A DNA stretch of 64,000 bases from Tethya wilhelma (taxonomy: Eukaryota > Porifera > Demospongiae > Tethyida > Tethyidae), in contig CAXIPT010000002.1 in NCBI GenBank assembly GCA_964030475.1, forward strand, positions 11,664,118 through 11,728,117. The letters are read 5' to 3'. Each line of letters opens with the position of its first letter. Positions within the stretch are counted from its first letter, which is position 1. The position numbers and the translations under genes were made by a program. Shown here in pieces: positions 28,610 through 40,873 of this stretch. The notes beneath the pieces were generated by a model. The model ran no database searches. It was not told where the DNA came from and worked only from the letters and a program-made list of their open reading frames with translations.

Positions 28610-28647
<38 letters not shown>

Positions 28648-28970
28648 TGCATTAGGTTATCTCTATGTGGCCTTGAATGATGAAACAAAGTAACCACTGA
28701 TTTTGTATAGTTTCAGCTTACATCTTGAGAGATTTTAGAAATGCATAATTTTCCCTCTTATCATATTCTATAAACTACCATATCGCATGTGTGTGTGTCT
28801 ATATAGATATGGACTGCTGTTTCGTAAAGGGTCAGAGGTCACTGTCACCAGGACCACAGAAGAAAAGGTGGACAAGACCACTCTGGTTGCCACCATCATT
28901 GGGGTGATACTGATGGTGGCTGTTGCTTCAGCTCTACTCGTCTTACTTTACGAGTTCTACTATCCAATGG

Positions 28971-29007
<37 letters not shown>

Positions 29008-29991
29008 GGGGGGGGTATGGGCGTGTGTTTGCCATTGTCTAATAACCAAAGCTAATTGCTGGTTACTGGATGGGTGGAGGTGACAATAGAGTAGCTAGTG
29101 GTCACAGGGAGTCAATGGTAAACAAACTAGTTGCATACCCTTAAGTGTGCGGCACTCGACCATGCATTGGGTGCCCCCCACTTAAGGGTCATGCAACTAT
29201 TGTATGTGTGTGTGTGTGTGTGTGCTTATTTGAATTATCATGGTCATTTTTACCTTCTGTGCAGTTTATGTAGCAATAGCTCTGTACACTATTGCTGCAA
29301 CATTTGGTCTCTACAATCTCCTATCACCATTTGTTGCACTGATACCACTACCAGAGAAATGCAGGTAAGATCATGTTGCTGCACAATGACTTATGTTGGA
29401 AATTTTCACCATATTAAATTATTACACATATATTGTATAATGGCATTTTATTCTGGTTCTTCTGCTCCTTTATGCTTCCTCGATATAACTATCGAAAAAT
29501 GGTAAAGGAGTTAACCTAGGAATGCATGAGGCTATGTATAAATATATATATATATATTAACATTGTATGCAACACTGTTGTTTAAAGTATAGTAGTGGTT
29601 TATATAGTGATCGGTCCCCCCCTTCCCCAGACTTCCAAAGAACAAGATCCCTATCTTGAGATATCGTCCCGATCCTCTCTTCTTTGTGACCATTCTCTTC
29701 TGCATTGCCATAACGGTGTGGTGGGCTGTTGAACGCCACGCCAGCTACGCCTGGCTCCTCCAGAATGTCATTGGATTTGCTTTCCTCTTGTGGTTGTTGA
29801 AGCGGCTGCTGTTCTTGCGACCGTGGGTGGTGGCGTTGCTGATGGTGCTCCTGTTCTTCTATGATATATTTATGGTGTTCATCACACCTTATTTCACATC
29901 GGTAAGATATGTGTGTGTGTGAGAGAGAGAGCTTTGTGCAAACTTTATGATAAGCTTTGACTCTTTGTTTGTCATGACACACACACACACG

Positions 29992-30050
<59 letters not shown>

Positions 30051-30426
30051 NCCAAAGAACAAGATCCCTATCTTGAGATATCGTCCCGATCCTCTCTTCT
30101 TTGTGACCATTCTCTTCTGCATTGCCATAACAGTGTGGTGGGCTGTTGAACGCCACGCCAGCTACGCCTGGCTCCTCCAGAATGTCATTGGATTTGCTTT
30201 TCTCTTGTGGTTGTTGAAGCGGCTGCTGTTCTTGAGGCCGTGGGTGGTGGCGTTGCTGATGGTGCTCCTGTTCTTCTACGATATCTTTATGGTGTTCATC
30301 ACACCTTATTTCACATCGGTAAGATATGTGTGTTTGAGTGTGTGTGTGTGTGAGAGAGAGAGCTTTGTACAAACTTTATGATAAGCTTCTGACTCTTTTT
30401 CTGTCATGGCACACACACACATGCGC

Positions 30427-30464
<38 letters not shown>

Positions 30465-31662
30465 ACACACACACACACCTAGGATGGTGTGAGTGTGATG
30501 GAGAGGGCTGCTGTGGGTCCTCAACTCTCTTCAACCTCGGAGCAACTCCCGGTGGTCTTCAGAGTCCCTCGTTTCATCTACCCTACGAAATTGGACTCCC
30601 TCTGCTCCCAGTATTACGTCACTCGTCCATACTCCCTCCTGGGGTACGGGGATGTGGGGATCCCTGGCCTCCTTGTCGCTCAGTGCTTCAAGTTTGACTT
30701 CACAGTTCGAAAGGGAAACTGTTGCAGACTGTACTATGCTACAAGTGGAATAGGTCAGTGTTGTTGGTTTTTGTTGTTGTTGAGCATGTGGAGAGGTTTA
30801 TATCTCCTCCCATCATCACAAACTAAGCCTTTCCCACTTCTGATTTTTTCTTCGCACTTAACAATATAATATTATCAGGCTCTCCCCTTTAACCTTTCAC
30901 TCACGGAAAGGTCAAAGGAGAGAGCCTGGGTACAAGTTTAGGAACTTGAAAAGTCCAGCTAGTTTGCCAGGCTACATATGTATGTATGTATTTTCTATAT
31001 TTGAATCGGTATATCATTTGATAATATAATACTATGGTTCATTGTGCACAGCCTACATTGTTGGACTGGTTGCTACCATGATTGCTCTTGCCTTCATGAA
31101 GGTGGCTCAGCCTGCACTGCTCTATTTAGTGCCTGCTACGCTGGGATCGGTCGTCATACTCTCATTGATAAGAAGAGAATTTGTTCAATTCTTCACGGGA
31201 AAATCAAAATCTGTAAGCTAGCTCAAAGTTGCATAAAAATGTACACTTGTCTATATACTTCATTGTTGGAAGTAGTAGTTCATATCAATTATGCATTTTA
31301 AGCATTTTGTATTGCTACACAGTAGACAAAGTATTGTTTACTTATATTTACATGTGATTGCTTTGAAAAAAGTCACAGAGTAAACTTTCAACAATTAGTT
31401 GCAATACCTCAAGTGGTACTTGGGCTTGCAGTCCTTATGCTGATTGCTTGAGGTACTGCAACTATAATTTGTTTTGTGTATAACTGATGTATAATTATTA
31501 TAAGAAAATCTAGCAAAGAAGGATATCGTGTTTATTTACAATTTGTTGCAGAAGTCCACCTCAAGTGACAGTGCTAAGGAAGGAGGCCATTCAGAGACAG
31601 AGACTGAGACTGAGCAGACTGTTTCGGAAAAAGACAAGCTCATCAATGACTCTAACCTCTAG
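27540..31662 (+). CDS. SPPL2: Signal peptide peptidase-like 2 (intramembrane aspartyl protease)
   Basis: Multi-pass GxGD aspartyl protease that cleaves type II membrane stubs in endosomes/lysosomes. Exons: 27540-27593 (signal peptide CLFASLLTAVLIAG), 27678-28097 (lumenal PA domain, Asn-rich), 28263-28411, 28807-28970, 29265-29364, 29631-29901, 30483-30753, 31052-31212 and 31552-31662. Catalytic motifs: YD in FFYDIFMVF, GxGD in LLGYGDVGIPG, and PAL in AQPALLYLVPATLG. The tail is acidic and Thr/Glu-rich. The PA domain and overall architecture mark SPPL2 rather than SPP. A second copy of exon 29631-29901 lies at 30052-30318; including both would shift the frame (271 nt), so only one can be used per transcript. 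Introns hold long CA repeats and small palindromes. Confidence 0.92.
29128..29199. repeat. Palindrome in SPPL2 intron
   Basis: TAGTTGCATACCCTTAAGTG pairs with CACTTAAGGGTCATGCAACT; arms of about 30 bp and a short loop. MITE-like; no clear target duplication. Confidence 0.7.
29982..30050. repeat. (CA)n microsatellite joining the two SPPL2 exon copies
   Basis: CA run ending in a lone N at 30051, directly before the truncated second exon copy. Confidence 0.95.
30052..30318 (+). repeat. Duplicate copy of SPPL2 catalytic exon
   Basis: Near-identical to 29636-29901 and continuing into the same intron sequence (GAGAGAG, then 'ctttgt.caaactttatgata'). The first base after a lone N and a CA run starts inside the exon. 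The roughly seven differences are all at synonymous positions. Probably an unmerged allele, possibly a mutually exclusive exon. Confidence 0.85.
31397..31464. repeat. Small inverted repeat in SPPL2 intron
   Basis: AGTTGCAATACCTCAAG pairs with CTTGAGGTACTGCAACT around a 34-bp loop. Confidence 0.65.
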
Positions 31663-31950
31663 TTGTCATTTTTTCAAGTATTTGTTGCAGTCTCTAACTT
31701 CTAGTTGTCAATTTGTTTGTTTGTTTTTTCAAGTATGTTACAGTATATTAATGTTAACTGTTTAGTTGTGCCTTGTCAAATTATGTGGGTGTCACCATCC
31801 ATACTTTTAAACCACAAAAGTTGTAACTCATTGGCTATGACAAAATTGTGTGCTTTATTTAGAAGTTAGTGGTACAGTGTGCATGTGTTTATACACATAA
31901 TCTTTGAAACAACAGGGATACCATACATCAAGAGCTTCTTATTAATAGCC

Positions 31951-32835
31951 ATGGCAGCTGTGAGTTAAACAAACTATTCTGTACACTTAAGTACACAGCA
32001 GTCACAGTCAATTTGAAACCACCATAATTTTCAGTTATGTAAACCTACTTATGCATATAGAGTTGGTACACTCCACTCTCAAAACAAACACAACAGATGC
32101 ATGTGCTCTATGTATACTGTATGCATGCATGTGCTTTTTAATAGGCACCCCCTCCTGAGAAGAAACCCAAGAAGGAGACGCTCTTGAGTGCTGAACTTGG
32201 AAAGTTTCTCGAGAAGAAAGTTCGAGTCAAATTTCAAGGAGGGAGAGAAGGTTTGCTCAACAGTTTATTTATATATATATATATATTAACTTATATACGA
32301 ATATTTCCTGACTGTGTGTATTCATTGCCTTTTCCTATCGTACAGCCACTGGCACTCTCAAAGGATATGACCAGCTACTGAACCTTGTATTGGATGGCAC
32401 TGTCGAACACATGCAAGGTGTGCACTGTATACATAGCTAGACTGAGAGCATGACTAGTGTCCCGGGACACCTAACAATGCGTGCAATGATCCTGGATGAT
32501 TCAGCTTGAGCATGTAGGGTGTTCAATGATATTCATTGATAGATATATATATATATATATATACTGCCAAACTAACTATTCCTATAGCCTGATACATTAG
32601 CTACTGGATGATCTGCTCTGCATATTTTAGTAACAATGTATGCATGTATTCATATATGTATATGTAATTTTGGAAATATGCTTTTATATCCTCAGATCCT
32701 GATGATCCTTTCAAGATTACAGACGAGACCAGAAACCTAGGACTGGTAGTGTGCAGGGGGACTGCAGTGGTGCTAATATGCCCCGCTGACAGCATGGAAG
32801 CAATAGCAAACCCATTCATTCAACAGGAAATATGA
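31951..32835 (+). CDS. LSM7: U6 snRNA-associated Sm-like protein LSm7
   Basis: Subunit of the LSm2-8 (U6 snRNA) and LSm1-7 (mRNA decay) rings. Exons: 31951-31959 (MAA), 32145-32250, 32346-32417 and 32696-32835. The Sm fold shows Sm1 (KVRVKFQGGREATGTLKGYD, LLNLVLDGTVEHM) and Sm2 (LGLVVCRGTAVVLICP), ending MEAIANPFIQQEI as in animal LSm7. About 108 aa, normal length; the N-terminus is Pro/Lys-rich. The very short nine-base first exon decides the start. Confidence 0.95.
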
Positions 32836-33015
32836 TTACCCTAATTACAATTAATTTTCCATTTATCCATTATTATTATTGTGATTGCTAATGACTTGCT
32901 TATGTACACAACTCTTGAAGGTCAAAGGTCAATATCTGAATTTTTGTCGAGTCAGCAATCAATCACATGAGCAACGTGCGACAAGAAACGATTCAAGTGA
33001 ACAGTCGAGAGGATT

Positions 33016-33617
33016 ATGTCTCAGTTAGCAGCTACTGCTAACAGCACAGCTAATATAGAAGCCAAGGTGGTGGTACTGGGATCCCAAGGTAAAGATACGG
33101 GGATACTAGAGTGGCACACAGTCAAATGGGCTCTCGTATAGAGAAGTGAATGTGTAGCTTTTCACACGTATGATTTGGCAGCTGCTTGTAGATCTGCAGC
33201 GAATTATTATGAGCTGCAGAGGCACACTTGTTTATGTCTAGTTCGTTTTGGTTCACCTCCTAGTTGTGCTGTTTCCATAAATACCAAGATGAGCAAAGAT
33301 AATTAATGAAGCATGATAACTTTTTATTCAAATGTACATGAACACACAATCACTTGAAGTTTAATATTCAGAGCACGATTGGAAGTGCATACATGTCACA
33401 GCTAGCTTTAAACAGCGCTTGCTGTCTGTTTGAATATGGAGAGACATTCCACTCTTATTGAAAGCATCTTGTACTGTACACACATTGTGACCTCTGTTCT
33501 ACAGGTGTGGGCAAGACCTCGCTGGTCCTACGTCATGTGGGGAACACCTTCTCTCCCAGCGTCAGCCCCACCATTGGAGCAAGCTTCTTTAACTTTTCAA
33601 TGTATGTATGTGCATCT

Positions 33618-33706
<89 letters not shown>

Positions 33707-34345
33707 NNNNNNNNNNNNNNNNNNNNNNNNNNNNNNNNNNNNNNNNNNNNNNNNNNNNNNNNNNNNNNNNNNNNNNNNNNNNNNNNNNNNNNNNNNNNNN
33801 NNNNNNNNNNNNNNNNNNNNNNNNNNNNNNNNNNNNNNNNNNNNNNNNNNNNNNNNNNNNNNNNNNNNNNNNNNNNNNNNNNNNNNNNNNNNNNNNNNNN
33901 NNNNNNNNNNNNNNNNNNNNNNNNNNNNNNNNNNNNNNNNNNNNNNNNNNNNNNNNNNNNNNNNNNNNNNNNNNNNNNNNNNNNNNNNNNNNNNNNNNNN
34001 NNNNNNNNNNNNNNNNNNNNNNNNNNNNNNNNNNNNNNNNNNNNNNNNNNNNNNNNNNNNNNNNNNNNNNNNNNNNNNNNNNNNNNNNNNNNNNNNNNNN
34101 NNNNNNNNNNNNNNNNNNNNNNNNNNNNNNNNNNNNNNNNNNNNNNNNNNNNNNNNNNNNNNNNNNNNNNNNNNNNNNNNNNNNNNNNNNNNNNNNNNNN
34201 NNNNNNNNNNNNNNNNNNNNNNNNNNNNNNNNNNNNNNNNNNNNNNNNNNNNNNNNNNNNNNNNNNNNNNNNNNNNNNNNNNNNNNNNNNNNNNNNNNNN
34301 NNNNNNNNNNNNNNNNNNNNNNNNNNNNNNNNNNNNNNNNNNNNN

Positions 34346-34393
<48 letters not shown>

Positions 34394-35717
34394 CCTCACA
34401 CAGGACAATCAGTGGTTATAGAATAAAGCTACAGCTATGGGACACTGCTGGTCAGGAAAGGTAACTTATATCCAGAACCGTTTGTTCTTAGAAGCACATT
34501 AATCATTCTTCACTTTCTTCCTCTCTATATCCCTCCCTGTGACTTCCATCCTCTTATCCCTGGAAGATTTCGTTCAATGGTGAGTGTACTCATCCATGGC
34601 TTCTACAGAGAAGATTGAATGCCATTACATTCATTGCAACATGTGTATTGTTATGATATTATTATGTTTTACTTGGTATGACGAGAGTGTTGTTGTTGCA
34701 CAGGCACCGATGTACTACAGAAGAGCTAATGCTGCTCTTATCGTCTACGATATAACGAGAGAGAAATCTTTTGATGAAGCTAAAGATTGGGTCAAAGGTC
34801 AGCCCATGTCCTAACATAGCCACTAAACATGTATACATCATTTCTCTAGCCTCGTTCCCAGGCTCTCTCTTGCGAATATTTCCCTCCTTATTTTTGAAGG
34901 AAATATTTGTGAGGCTACTGAAAAGTATGAAAATTATGGAGAAAACCTATCGCATGCGTAAAGCAGAGAAGGTCTAGGCTGTGATTGTATACTGTTAGCT
35001 AGAAATTTTTGAGGAATAAAATTTTGGCAGAAAAGCAATCTTCAAAGCCATACCCATGCTACCAGCTATACCAGATCTAGCCATGCTACCAGCTATACCA
35101 GCTGGGCTGTAGCTATGCTACCAGCTTAGCTTTTGAAACTGCACCCATTGATCACACCCCATGCAGTGTGCATTTTTTTAGAAATACTGTTGGAAAATTA
35201 ACTAGTCAGATGGAAACATCGTGAGGTGAGCCTGAGAAAACTGGTGAAATCTTCTTATTGCATGGCAGCTGGCTGATACAACCAGTCTGGATTTTACGCA
35301 AAAAAAGACATATTAATGCCTAATGTGCTTTATCATTTGAGGGAGAACTGGTAGAGCTTTCTTTAGCTTTGCTTTAGCTCTGTCTGGAGCCTGGGAATGA
35401 GGCTATCATATCTCGTGTTAGAGATGTTGGATTGTAGTTTGAGTGCATGTCTATTTAGCTAGTAAATGCGCATGTACAGTCATGTAGAAAGGACTTTCAT
35501 GTACATGTACATGCATGCCCAAGTTGTGTAACTGTTCCAGGACAAATTTCCCTGTGTCGAGGAATGTAAAACAAGTGTTGGACTACTTGAGATTTTGTCA
35601 TTTTATCTGTTAAGGTTAATAGTGCTAGCTTGAAATCTGGTGTTCCATTACAAGTGTGTAGCATGTGTAGGGAAGGACATGACTTCCTTGTTCGCAGGCG
35701 TATAACTACATATCTCC

Positions 35718-35763
<46 letters not shown>

Positions 35764-35989
35764 TTAGAAGGCAAAGTGGACACAAAACTAGGTAAGAAAA
35801 AACCTGATCATGTCTTCACAACTTCCACCAACTTACCAATACCTTCACATCCCACCATCCCAGCACTGTGTGTTGTAGGCAACAAGTGTGATCTCACTGA
35901 ACAGCGGGAAGTGAGCAGAGAGAGGGGGGAGGAGTTTGCCCATCAACTCGGTGCCATGTTCACAGAGACATCAGCAGCAGAGAACACAG
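33016..35989 (+). CDS. Rab family small GTPase (Rab5/21/22-like), 3' end missing
   Basis: Membrane-traffic GTPase. Exons: 33016-33088 ([20 protein letters not shown]), 33505-33601 ([12 protein letters not shown]-loop, SPTIGASFF switch I), 34404-34460 ([11 protein letters not shown], switch II), a 13-nt microexon 34567-34579 (FRSM), 34704-34797 ([18 protein letters not shown]), 35762-35791 ([10 protein letters not shown]) and 35864-35989 ([19 protein letters not shown]). All five G motifs are present. APMYYR and TIGASF point to the Rab5/21/22/31 branch. The hypervariable tail and prenylated Cys exon are not found before the next gene; they may have been lost at the lone N at 36555. An intron is interrupted by a 639-base N gap. 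Confidence 0.85.
33620..34391. repeat. Assembly gap inside a (TG)n/(CA)n microsatellite
   Basis: (TG)n at 33620-33706, then 639 Ns (33707-34345), then (CA)n at 34346-34391. TG on one side and CA on the other suggests either that the missing sequence contains an inversion point or that two separate microsatellites bound the gap. Confidence 0.95.
34847..35405. mobile_element. 559-bp TAGCCTCG-family element
   Basis: Inverted ends TAGCCTCGTTCCCAGGCTC and GAGCCTGGGAATGAGGCTA (one mismatch), flanked by near-identical 9-mers TCATTTCTC (34838-34846) and TCATATCTC (35406-35414). Inside is a short tandem repeat 'ccatgctaccagctatacca' (about 35053-35125). No ORF. Lies in a Rab-gene intron. Confidence 0.75.
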
Positions 35990-36460
35990 GTAAGTCCTAC
36001 TGTTGGCATTACACTACTGTCACTACGTATGTTGGTGTACTGTATATTGTCAGCTAGGAGCCTACAGCCCTCATGAGCTCCATAAACGTCATGTTGTATA
36101 ATATGGAAAGTTTTTAATGGAAGTTTAGGTGTTATCTTTCTACATGATCATAACGCTGTTATGCATAAGGACACAATTTTATTGTGTAATTTGAGGGATA
36201 GAATGTTTACTTTCATGTAAACGAGATACCATAGCTACCCTGGTATATCTGGTTTCAACTTTGAGTGTATAGCAATGGCATTTTGTGAGTTTGTAATTTG
36301 ACTACTTGACTCAAGAGACGTATGGTGGTGTTGTTTGTGGATGTGTGACGGATACTTTCTATGAAGAGATTCTTACACGTTTCTTTTGCGGTATTCTGTT
36401 TATCACAAATACACTTCTCAAGTATCATTTCCCAGTCTTGAGACACGACATTGTGCTTCA

Positions 36461-36554
<94 letters not shown>

Positions 36555-36829
36555 NAGAGAGAAAACATTGATTTTAACAACACTTCAAACACAATCTTTG
36601 GACAGATAAAACCCTCCCATAACAGATGCCTCAAGATCATCTACACACTCATTCACACAGAGAGGTCATACAGAGCAAAGGCATTTGGCTTGCAATTGGA
36701 CACGTGTCGATCTACACTCAAACAGCAGCTGCTAGTCTTTTGTGTCGACAAGTTGTGTTTACAACAGTCAGACAAGACGAACTACAATGTTCCTCTTGTT
36801 CAGAGGTCTCACTGCAATCATTATGAATC
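35990..36829. other. Region between Rab and Atos genes with (CA)n and lone N
   Basis: Contains (CA)n at 36462-36554 ending in a single N (36555), and unexplained sequence on both sides. The terminal exons of both flanking genes should lie here but are not recognisable, so sequence is probably missing. Confidence 0.5.
36462..36554. repeat. (CA)n microsatellite ending in lone N
   Basis: About 46 CA units, then N at 36555. Confidence 0.95.
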
Positions 36830-36830
36830 A

Positions 36831-37080
36831 CTAAAGTCCATCTGGTTTGAGAATGCCAGTAGAAAAAATTGAATAACTTTCTAAATATCAAACAGATTTC
36901 AAAATTTCAAGCACCATTGGAAAGTGCTTGTTCTCCCCGTTCTTTTGATTGCTTTTCTAGCTTCCTAAGCCTTACCAGTCGAAAGTTAACTATTTTGTCC
37001 GATAAGAAAATTATTGCATAAATTTCATTATTTCACTTCCGGCAGCATTCTCAAACTAAAGGGATTTTAGACAATACTCT
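36831..37080. mobile_element. CTAAAGTC-family MITE, copy 2
   Basis: Same element as at 1910-2146: starts CTAAAGTCCATCTGGTTTGA and ends with the inverted terminus at 37080. Its edge is only 6 bp from the splice donor of an Atos exon (37087). Confidence 0.8.
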
Positions 37081-37086
37081 CAGTAC

Positions 37087-39591
37087 CTGAGGTGTATGAG
37101 GTAATGGAGCGCTGGTATGGAGGGGTGATCGGAGGGGTGATATGGCCGAGAGAGGGTCTTGTGACGAAGGAAGGTCTGGGAGTTAGGAGGCATGTCGGAG
37201 AAGTCGTACTTGACAAAGTAGATCTTCACCACTGTCTGATTGGGATTGAGCAGAGTCTGGATAATTAGAGAAGAAAATTGAAAATAAAAGTAGATGCATT
37301 GATTATTGGAGTGCTGTATAATAGGTATACACTGGTTTGTGCAGTCATGTTTTAGAAACCTGTAGGCTACTAATAGTATCCCAAGGGGGCTCTATTAGTA
37401 GCCTGAGGGTTTCTAAAACATGCAGAAACAAACAAAACAGTGTCTAATGTGTTTAGACTGATCATAGACTGATAAACCTCATTAATTATTCATTAAGTGT
37501 CTGTGAAAATTTCAGGTGTCTATGCATAGCATATAGATTAGAGTTGTCACAAATACTGCAATTTGATTGGTCAAATTGGGGTGTCTATTTTCTGAAATTT
37601 TTCATAGATATCTCATGAATAATTAATGAAGCTTATCAATCTATGATCTAAACTTTTAAACACCATTTGGTTGTTTCTACATGGTTTAGAAACCCTCAGG
37701 CTACTTATGGAACCTTGGCTGCCTTGGGATACTACTAGTAGCCTCCAGGTTTCTAAAACAAGACATTGAAGAAACCTAGTATCTAACTATTACATACCAC
37801 TTGGACTGTTCCTTTCTTTGGCACATGATATCCCTTCTTGCCAATGTCTGAAAGATCAATTTGTCCCTACAAAAAAAAAAGAAAGAAAAAAAAAAATCAT
37901 GAAAAAAAGGGATCAATCGCTCACACAGTAGTTTCATACAAAGCAGCTTAACTGTTATAACAATATGTCCATCAGAAGAGAGTGCCTTTTGAGACTAAAA
38001 AATTAAACTTCTATTGCACATGCACACATTCACATACCAAGTAAGGCGATGTTCCATCGTGCTCAGCATGTAGACTGAAGAATGCTGCAGTGACTGGTAG
38101 TGTGAGGTGCCTTGGACAGAATGAGCCACTGGCTCCTATCTCAGCAGTGAACCCTTCCACATAGCCACACGGCTCAAGACGACCATTAAGAACAGACTCC
38201 TAGCAATTAGTGTGTGATTAGAGCAACATTACAACATTCTGCGATAAATAAGTAGCAATTATTTCGGAGATAATTTTATATTACTTGTGACTGAAAGTGT
38301 ACAAGTGCGTAGCTACCTCAAATGTTCCCAGTAAACAGAGCTTTGGGACAACAACTGGAGCAGACGAACTTCTAATAAGAGGTTTAACAGGTCTCTGAAA
38401 GGGATTGTGTGTGTGTGTGTACATGCCATTAAAATATTTCTCTTTGTATATCATCATAAACATAATGCTTTCAAACTACTCACTTTGAAATTGATGTTAA
38501 TTGCCAGGGATCTCCTCTTGCTATTCTCATTGGCCCCTCTCCTGAGGTGTGAGTTGAAGGGCACGGGACTAGAGGCCGAGGGTGGACACACACTGCCACT
38601 ACCTTGGTTAGAAGTGCCGACATCAGCAAAACCGTTCCTAGAAGACGACGATGATGGATAGTTGCAAGATTCCGATCGGTGGAATGTTCTTGTCATTTGG
38701 TGATTAGTTAATGGTAATGAAGGGGCTGCTCCCACTGATCCGGAAGGATCAGGCCTGGCTTGTGTTCTACACTGTACACAATCAGACTCGAAGCAAAAAT
38801 GCTGAGCGTGCAAACAATCCTTGTCTCCCAACTCCCAGCTCACATTACAGGGACCGAGCTCGTTGGTACGGCTTCTACTCTGACTCACTTGCTTGGCTTC
38901 CCTGAGTTCACTGTACGGCATTTTATCGCCCAGTCCAGACAACAGCTTCGGACTCATGGGACTGGGTTGAGGGGGTGAAAAGGGGAACCCTCTCTTGATT
39001 GAATCAAATGATCACTGCTAGCCGAATGTGGTGAGGAGTGGCTCTCACTCCTTTGTTTCGAAGGCTGTCTAACTTGTGATGTTCTGTTTGATGTCCTTGA
39101 AGATGGCACTGATGACGTAATGTTTATTGCAGACGTCTTGCGAATCAAGTCATCCACACTGCTACCAGTCGCTCTACCAGGAGCAACATCTAAACTTGAA
39201 CTTACCGCTAATGGCGCTTGTAACGTACTAGTCCCACTTTGATGATGATTTCCACCAACCAACGGACCCACTCTATCCCCCACATCAGGAGATCCTTTGG
39301 ACCATTCTGTTCTATCATAACAACTCCTCTGTCTAGGTTCTGTCTTCTTGGTGTTCTTGCCATGTGCGAGTGTTGACCGGGTGTCACTGGAAGGAGAAGG
39401 GGCTGATGGTGGTGGTACGGGGGTTAGGAGTAGGTCTGGGATGTGGTCTAGTCTGGGTAGAGTTCTCACTGAGACTAGCATGGTGTAGTGCTGGGAGAAG
39501 ATGGCTGAGGGGAAGGTGTGGCAGCGAGTCTGAAGGGTGAACTGCTCGTTCTCTTCGCCTGGTGCACACACTCTGAAGTGTGTGTGTGTGT

Positions 39592-39655
<64 letters not shown>

Positions 39656-40412
39656 ATATAATAATATGAAGTCATCCATATTACTNACACACACACGTTT
39701 GTTCATCAGAGAGTCTATGAAAGATAACGTTAACAGAGCAATAAAAACTGTAAAATTGAACTGAATTTGGCCTATAGCATTGACTATGGAATTGGTGATG
39801 ACTTGAGTAGCCTAGTGTATCCTCATTCCCAGGCTCCCTCCCTGCCAATATCCTTGAGCTAATGTAGTACAGTCTAGCTGACATATGTGAATGTACCTTG
39901 TCATTGATTGGCTCGAAGATCTCACACTCTTGTAAGGATCTAGGTCTCTGTTGTCCTTCTCCACTAGCCACTGTTGTCTTCTGACTCTCACTGGCACCAC
40001 AGCACTCATCAGCACTCTCTCTGGTCGTCAGAATAGACATACCAATCTCAACAAAAGCACTCTCTCCTTCTTTCACTCCCTTCATGCTGTCTGGTGCCAC
40101 CATACTGCTACTGGTTGCTCCTGTGCTCATTACTCCAGACATATCTTCTCTCAGTGTCCCCACAGTTGGGTTATTTGCCTGGCCTGGGATCTCTTCTGTA
40201 TATCAACACAGGTGATAGAGAGAGAAAAGAGAAATGTTTATGACTCAATCTCACAATGACTGTAGAAATGTTGTTAGCACAAAAGACCTTTGTACTATAT
40301 ACAAGGTGGAGGCCCTACAGAATAGAAATTGCTTTGTGGATAAAATAGTACCCCACCTACAAATTGTACCTAGTGGCGACAAGTTTCTCGTAAGCCTGGT
40401 TAGAATGGGCAT
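37087..40412 (-). CDS. Atos/FAM214 homologue
   Basis: Homologue of ATOSA/ATOSB (Drosophila Atossa), transcription-linked proteins with a conserved C-terminal domain. Minus-strand exons: about 40371-40412 (tentative start), 39897-40195, 38484-39572 (long Ser/Pro-rich), 38317-38394 (KPLIRSSSAPVVVPKLCLLG), 38038-38199 (LNGRLEPCGYVEGFTAEIGA, SGSFCPRHLTLPVTAFF), 37798-37866 (KKGYHVPKKGTVQV) and 37087-37256 (LLNPNQTVVKIYFVKYDFSD, RHKTLSRPYHP). These match the family's core nearly continuously. The final exon (expected to encode the end of the domain) is missing beyond 37087, where a MITE abuts the splice site. The long exon changes frame near 38,960-39,020 (a C-run lies there), so either a one-base error or a short unrecognised intron. 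The N-terminal half is not conserved enough to verify. Confidence 0.85.
37349..37760. mobile_element. Foldback element with hairpin-containing ends
   Basis: Both ends (37349-37420 and 37683-37760) are inverted copies of each other, and each end is itself a hairpin (TGTTTTAGAAACCTG ... TTTCTAAAACA). The core also carries an inverted repeat (TTAATTATTCATTAA region against ATGAATAATTAATGAA). In an Atos intron. Confidence 0.75.
39576..39654. repeat. (TG)n microsatellite in Atos intron
   Basis: Nearly pure TG run, with a further lone N at 39686 after 30 bp of unique sequence. Confidence 0.95.
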
Positions 40413-40873
40413 AGCTCTTTCACTGTCATCCAAGAGCTAGCTCGACTCCGTTCAATACTGTATTCCTCTATTGCCAGGCCTCCTTCGTCCTGTGTTCTTT
40501 TATAGACTGTGGAACATTGAAGGAAGTTAGTACCTGGCTGCGCTGGCAATGGCTTGCATCATTATTTACTACGCATCAGATGATGGATTGTTACCACAAC
40601 CAGTTATTAACCCTTAGTTGCTAGGTTACAGATGCATTACGTCAAAAGCTGAACAAAAATCGCGCATTGCGCGAATTCGCAATATTTATAACTTTGAAAT
40701 TTGACCCGGCATACAAAAAATTTTTTTCAGGAAAGGGTAAGATGATCAACTAACAAAATTAATGATATTGTACATGCATGTATGTAACTTGAATTGATAA
40801 AGTTATTCAATACGAATATTCCAACCACTATCGTAGATGTATAAGAAGACAAGTGTGCATGTGTGTATGTGTG

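Noticed and set aside
29557..30372. 271-codon minus-strand frame in SPPL2
   Set aside because: Antisense of a duplicated membrane exon joined by a CA run; no independent support.
33430..34464. Long open frames on both strands across the N run and TG/CA repeats
   Set aside because: They are translations of Ns and dinucleotide repeats; only the short Rab exons at the edges are real.
36306..36872. 188-codon frame near the (CA)n run before Atos
   Set aside because: Much of it is Thr-His repeat translation; the remaining residues show no recognisable domain or splice pattern.
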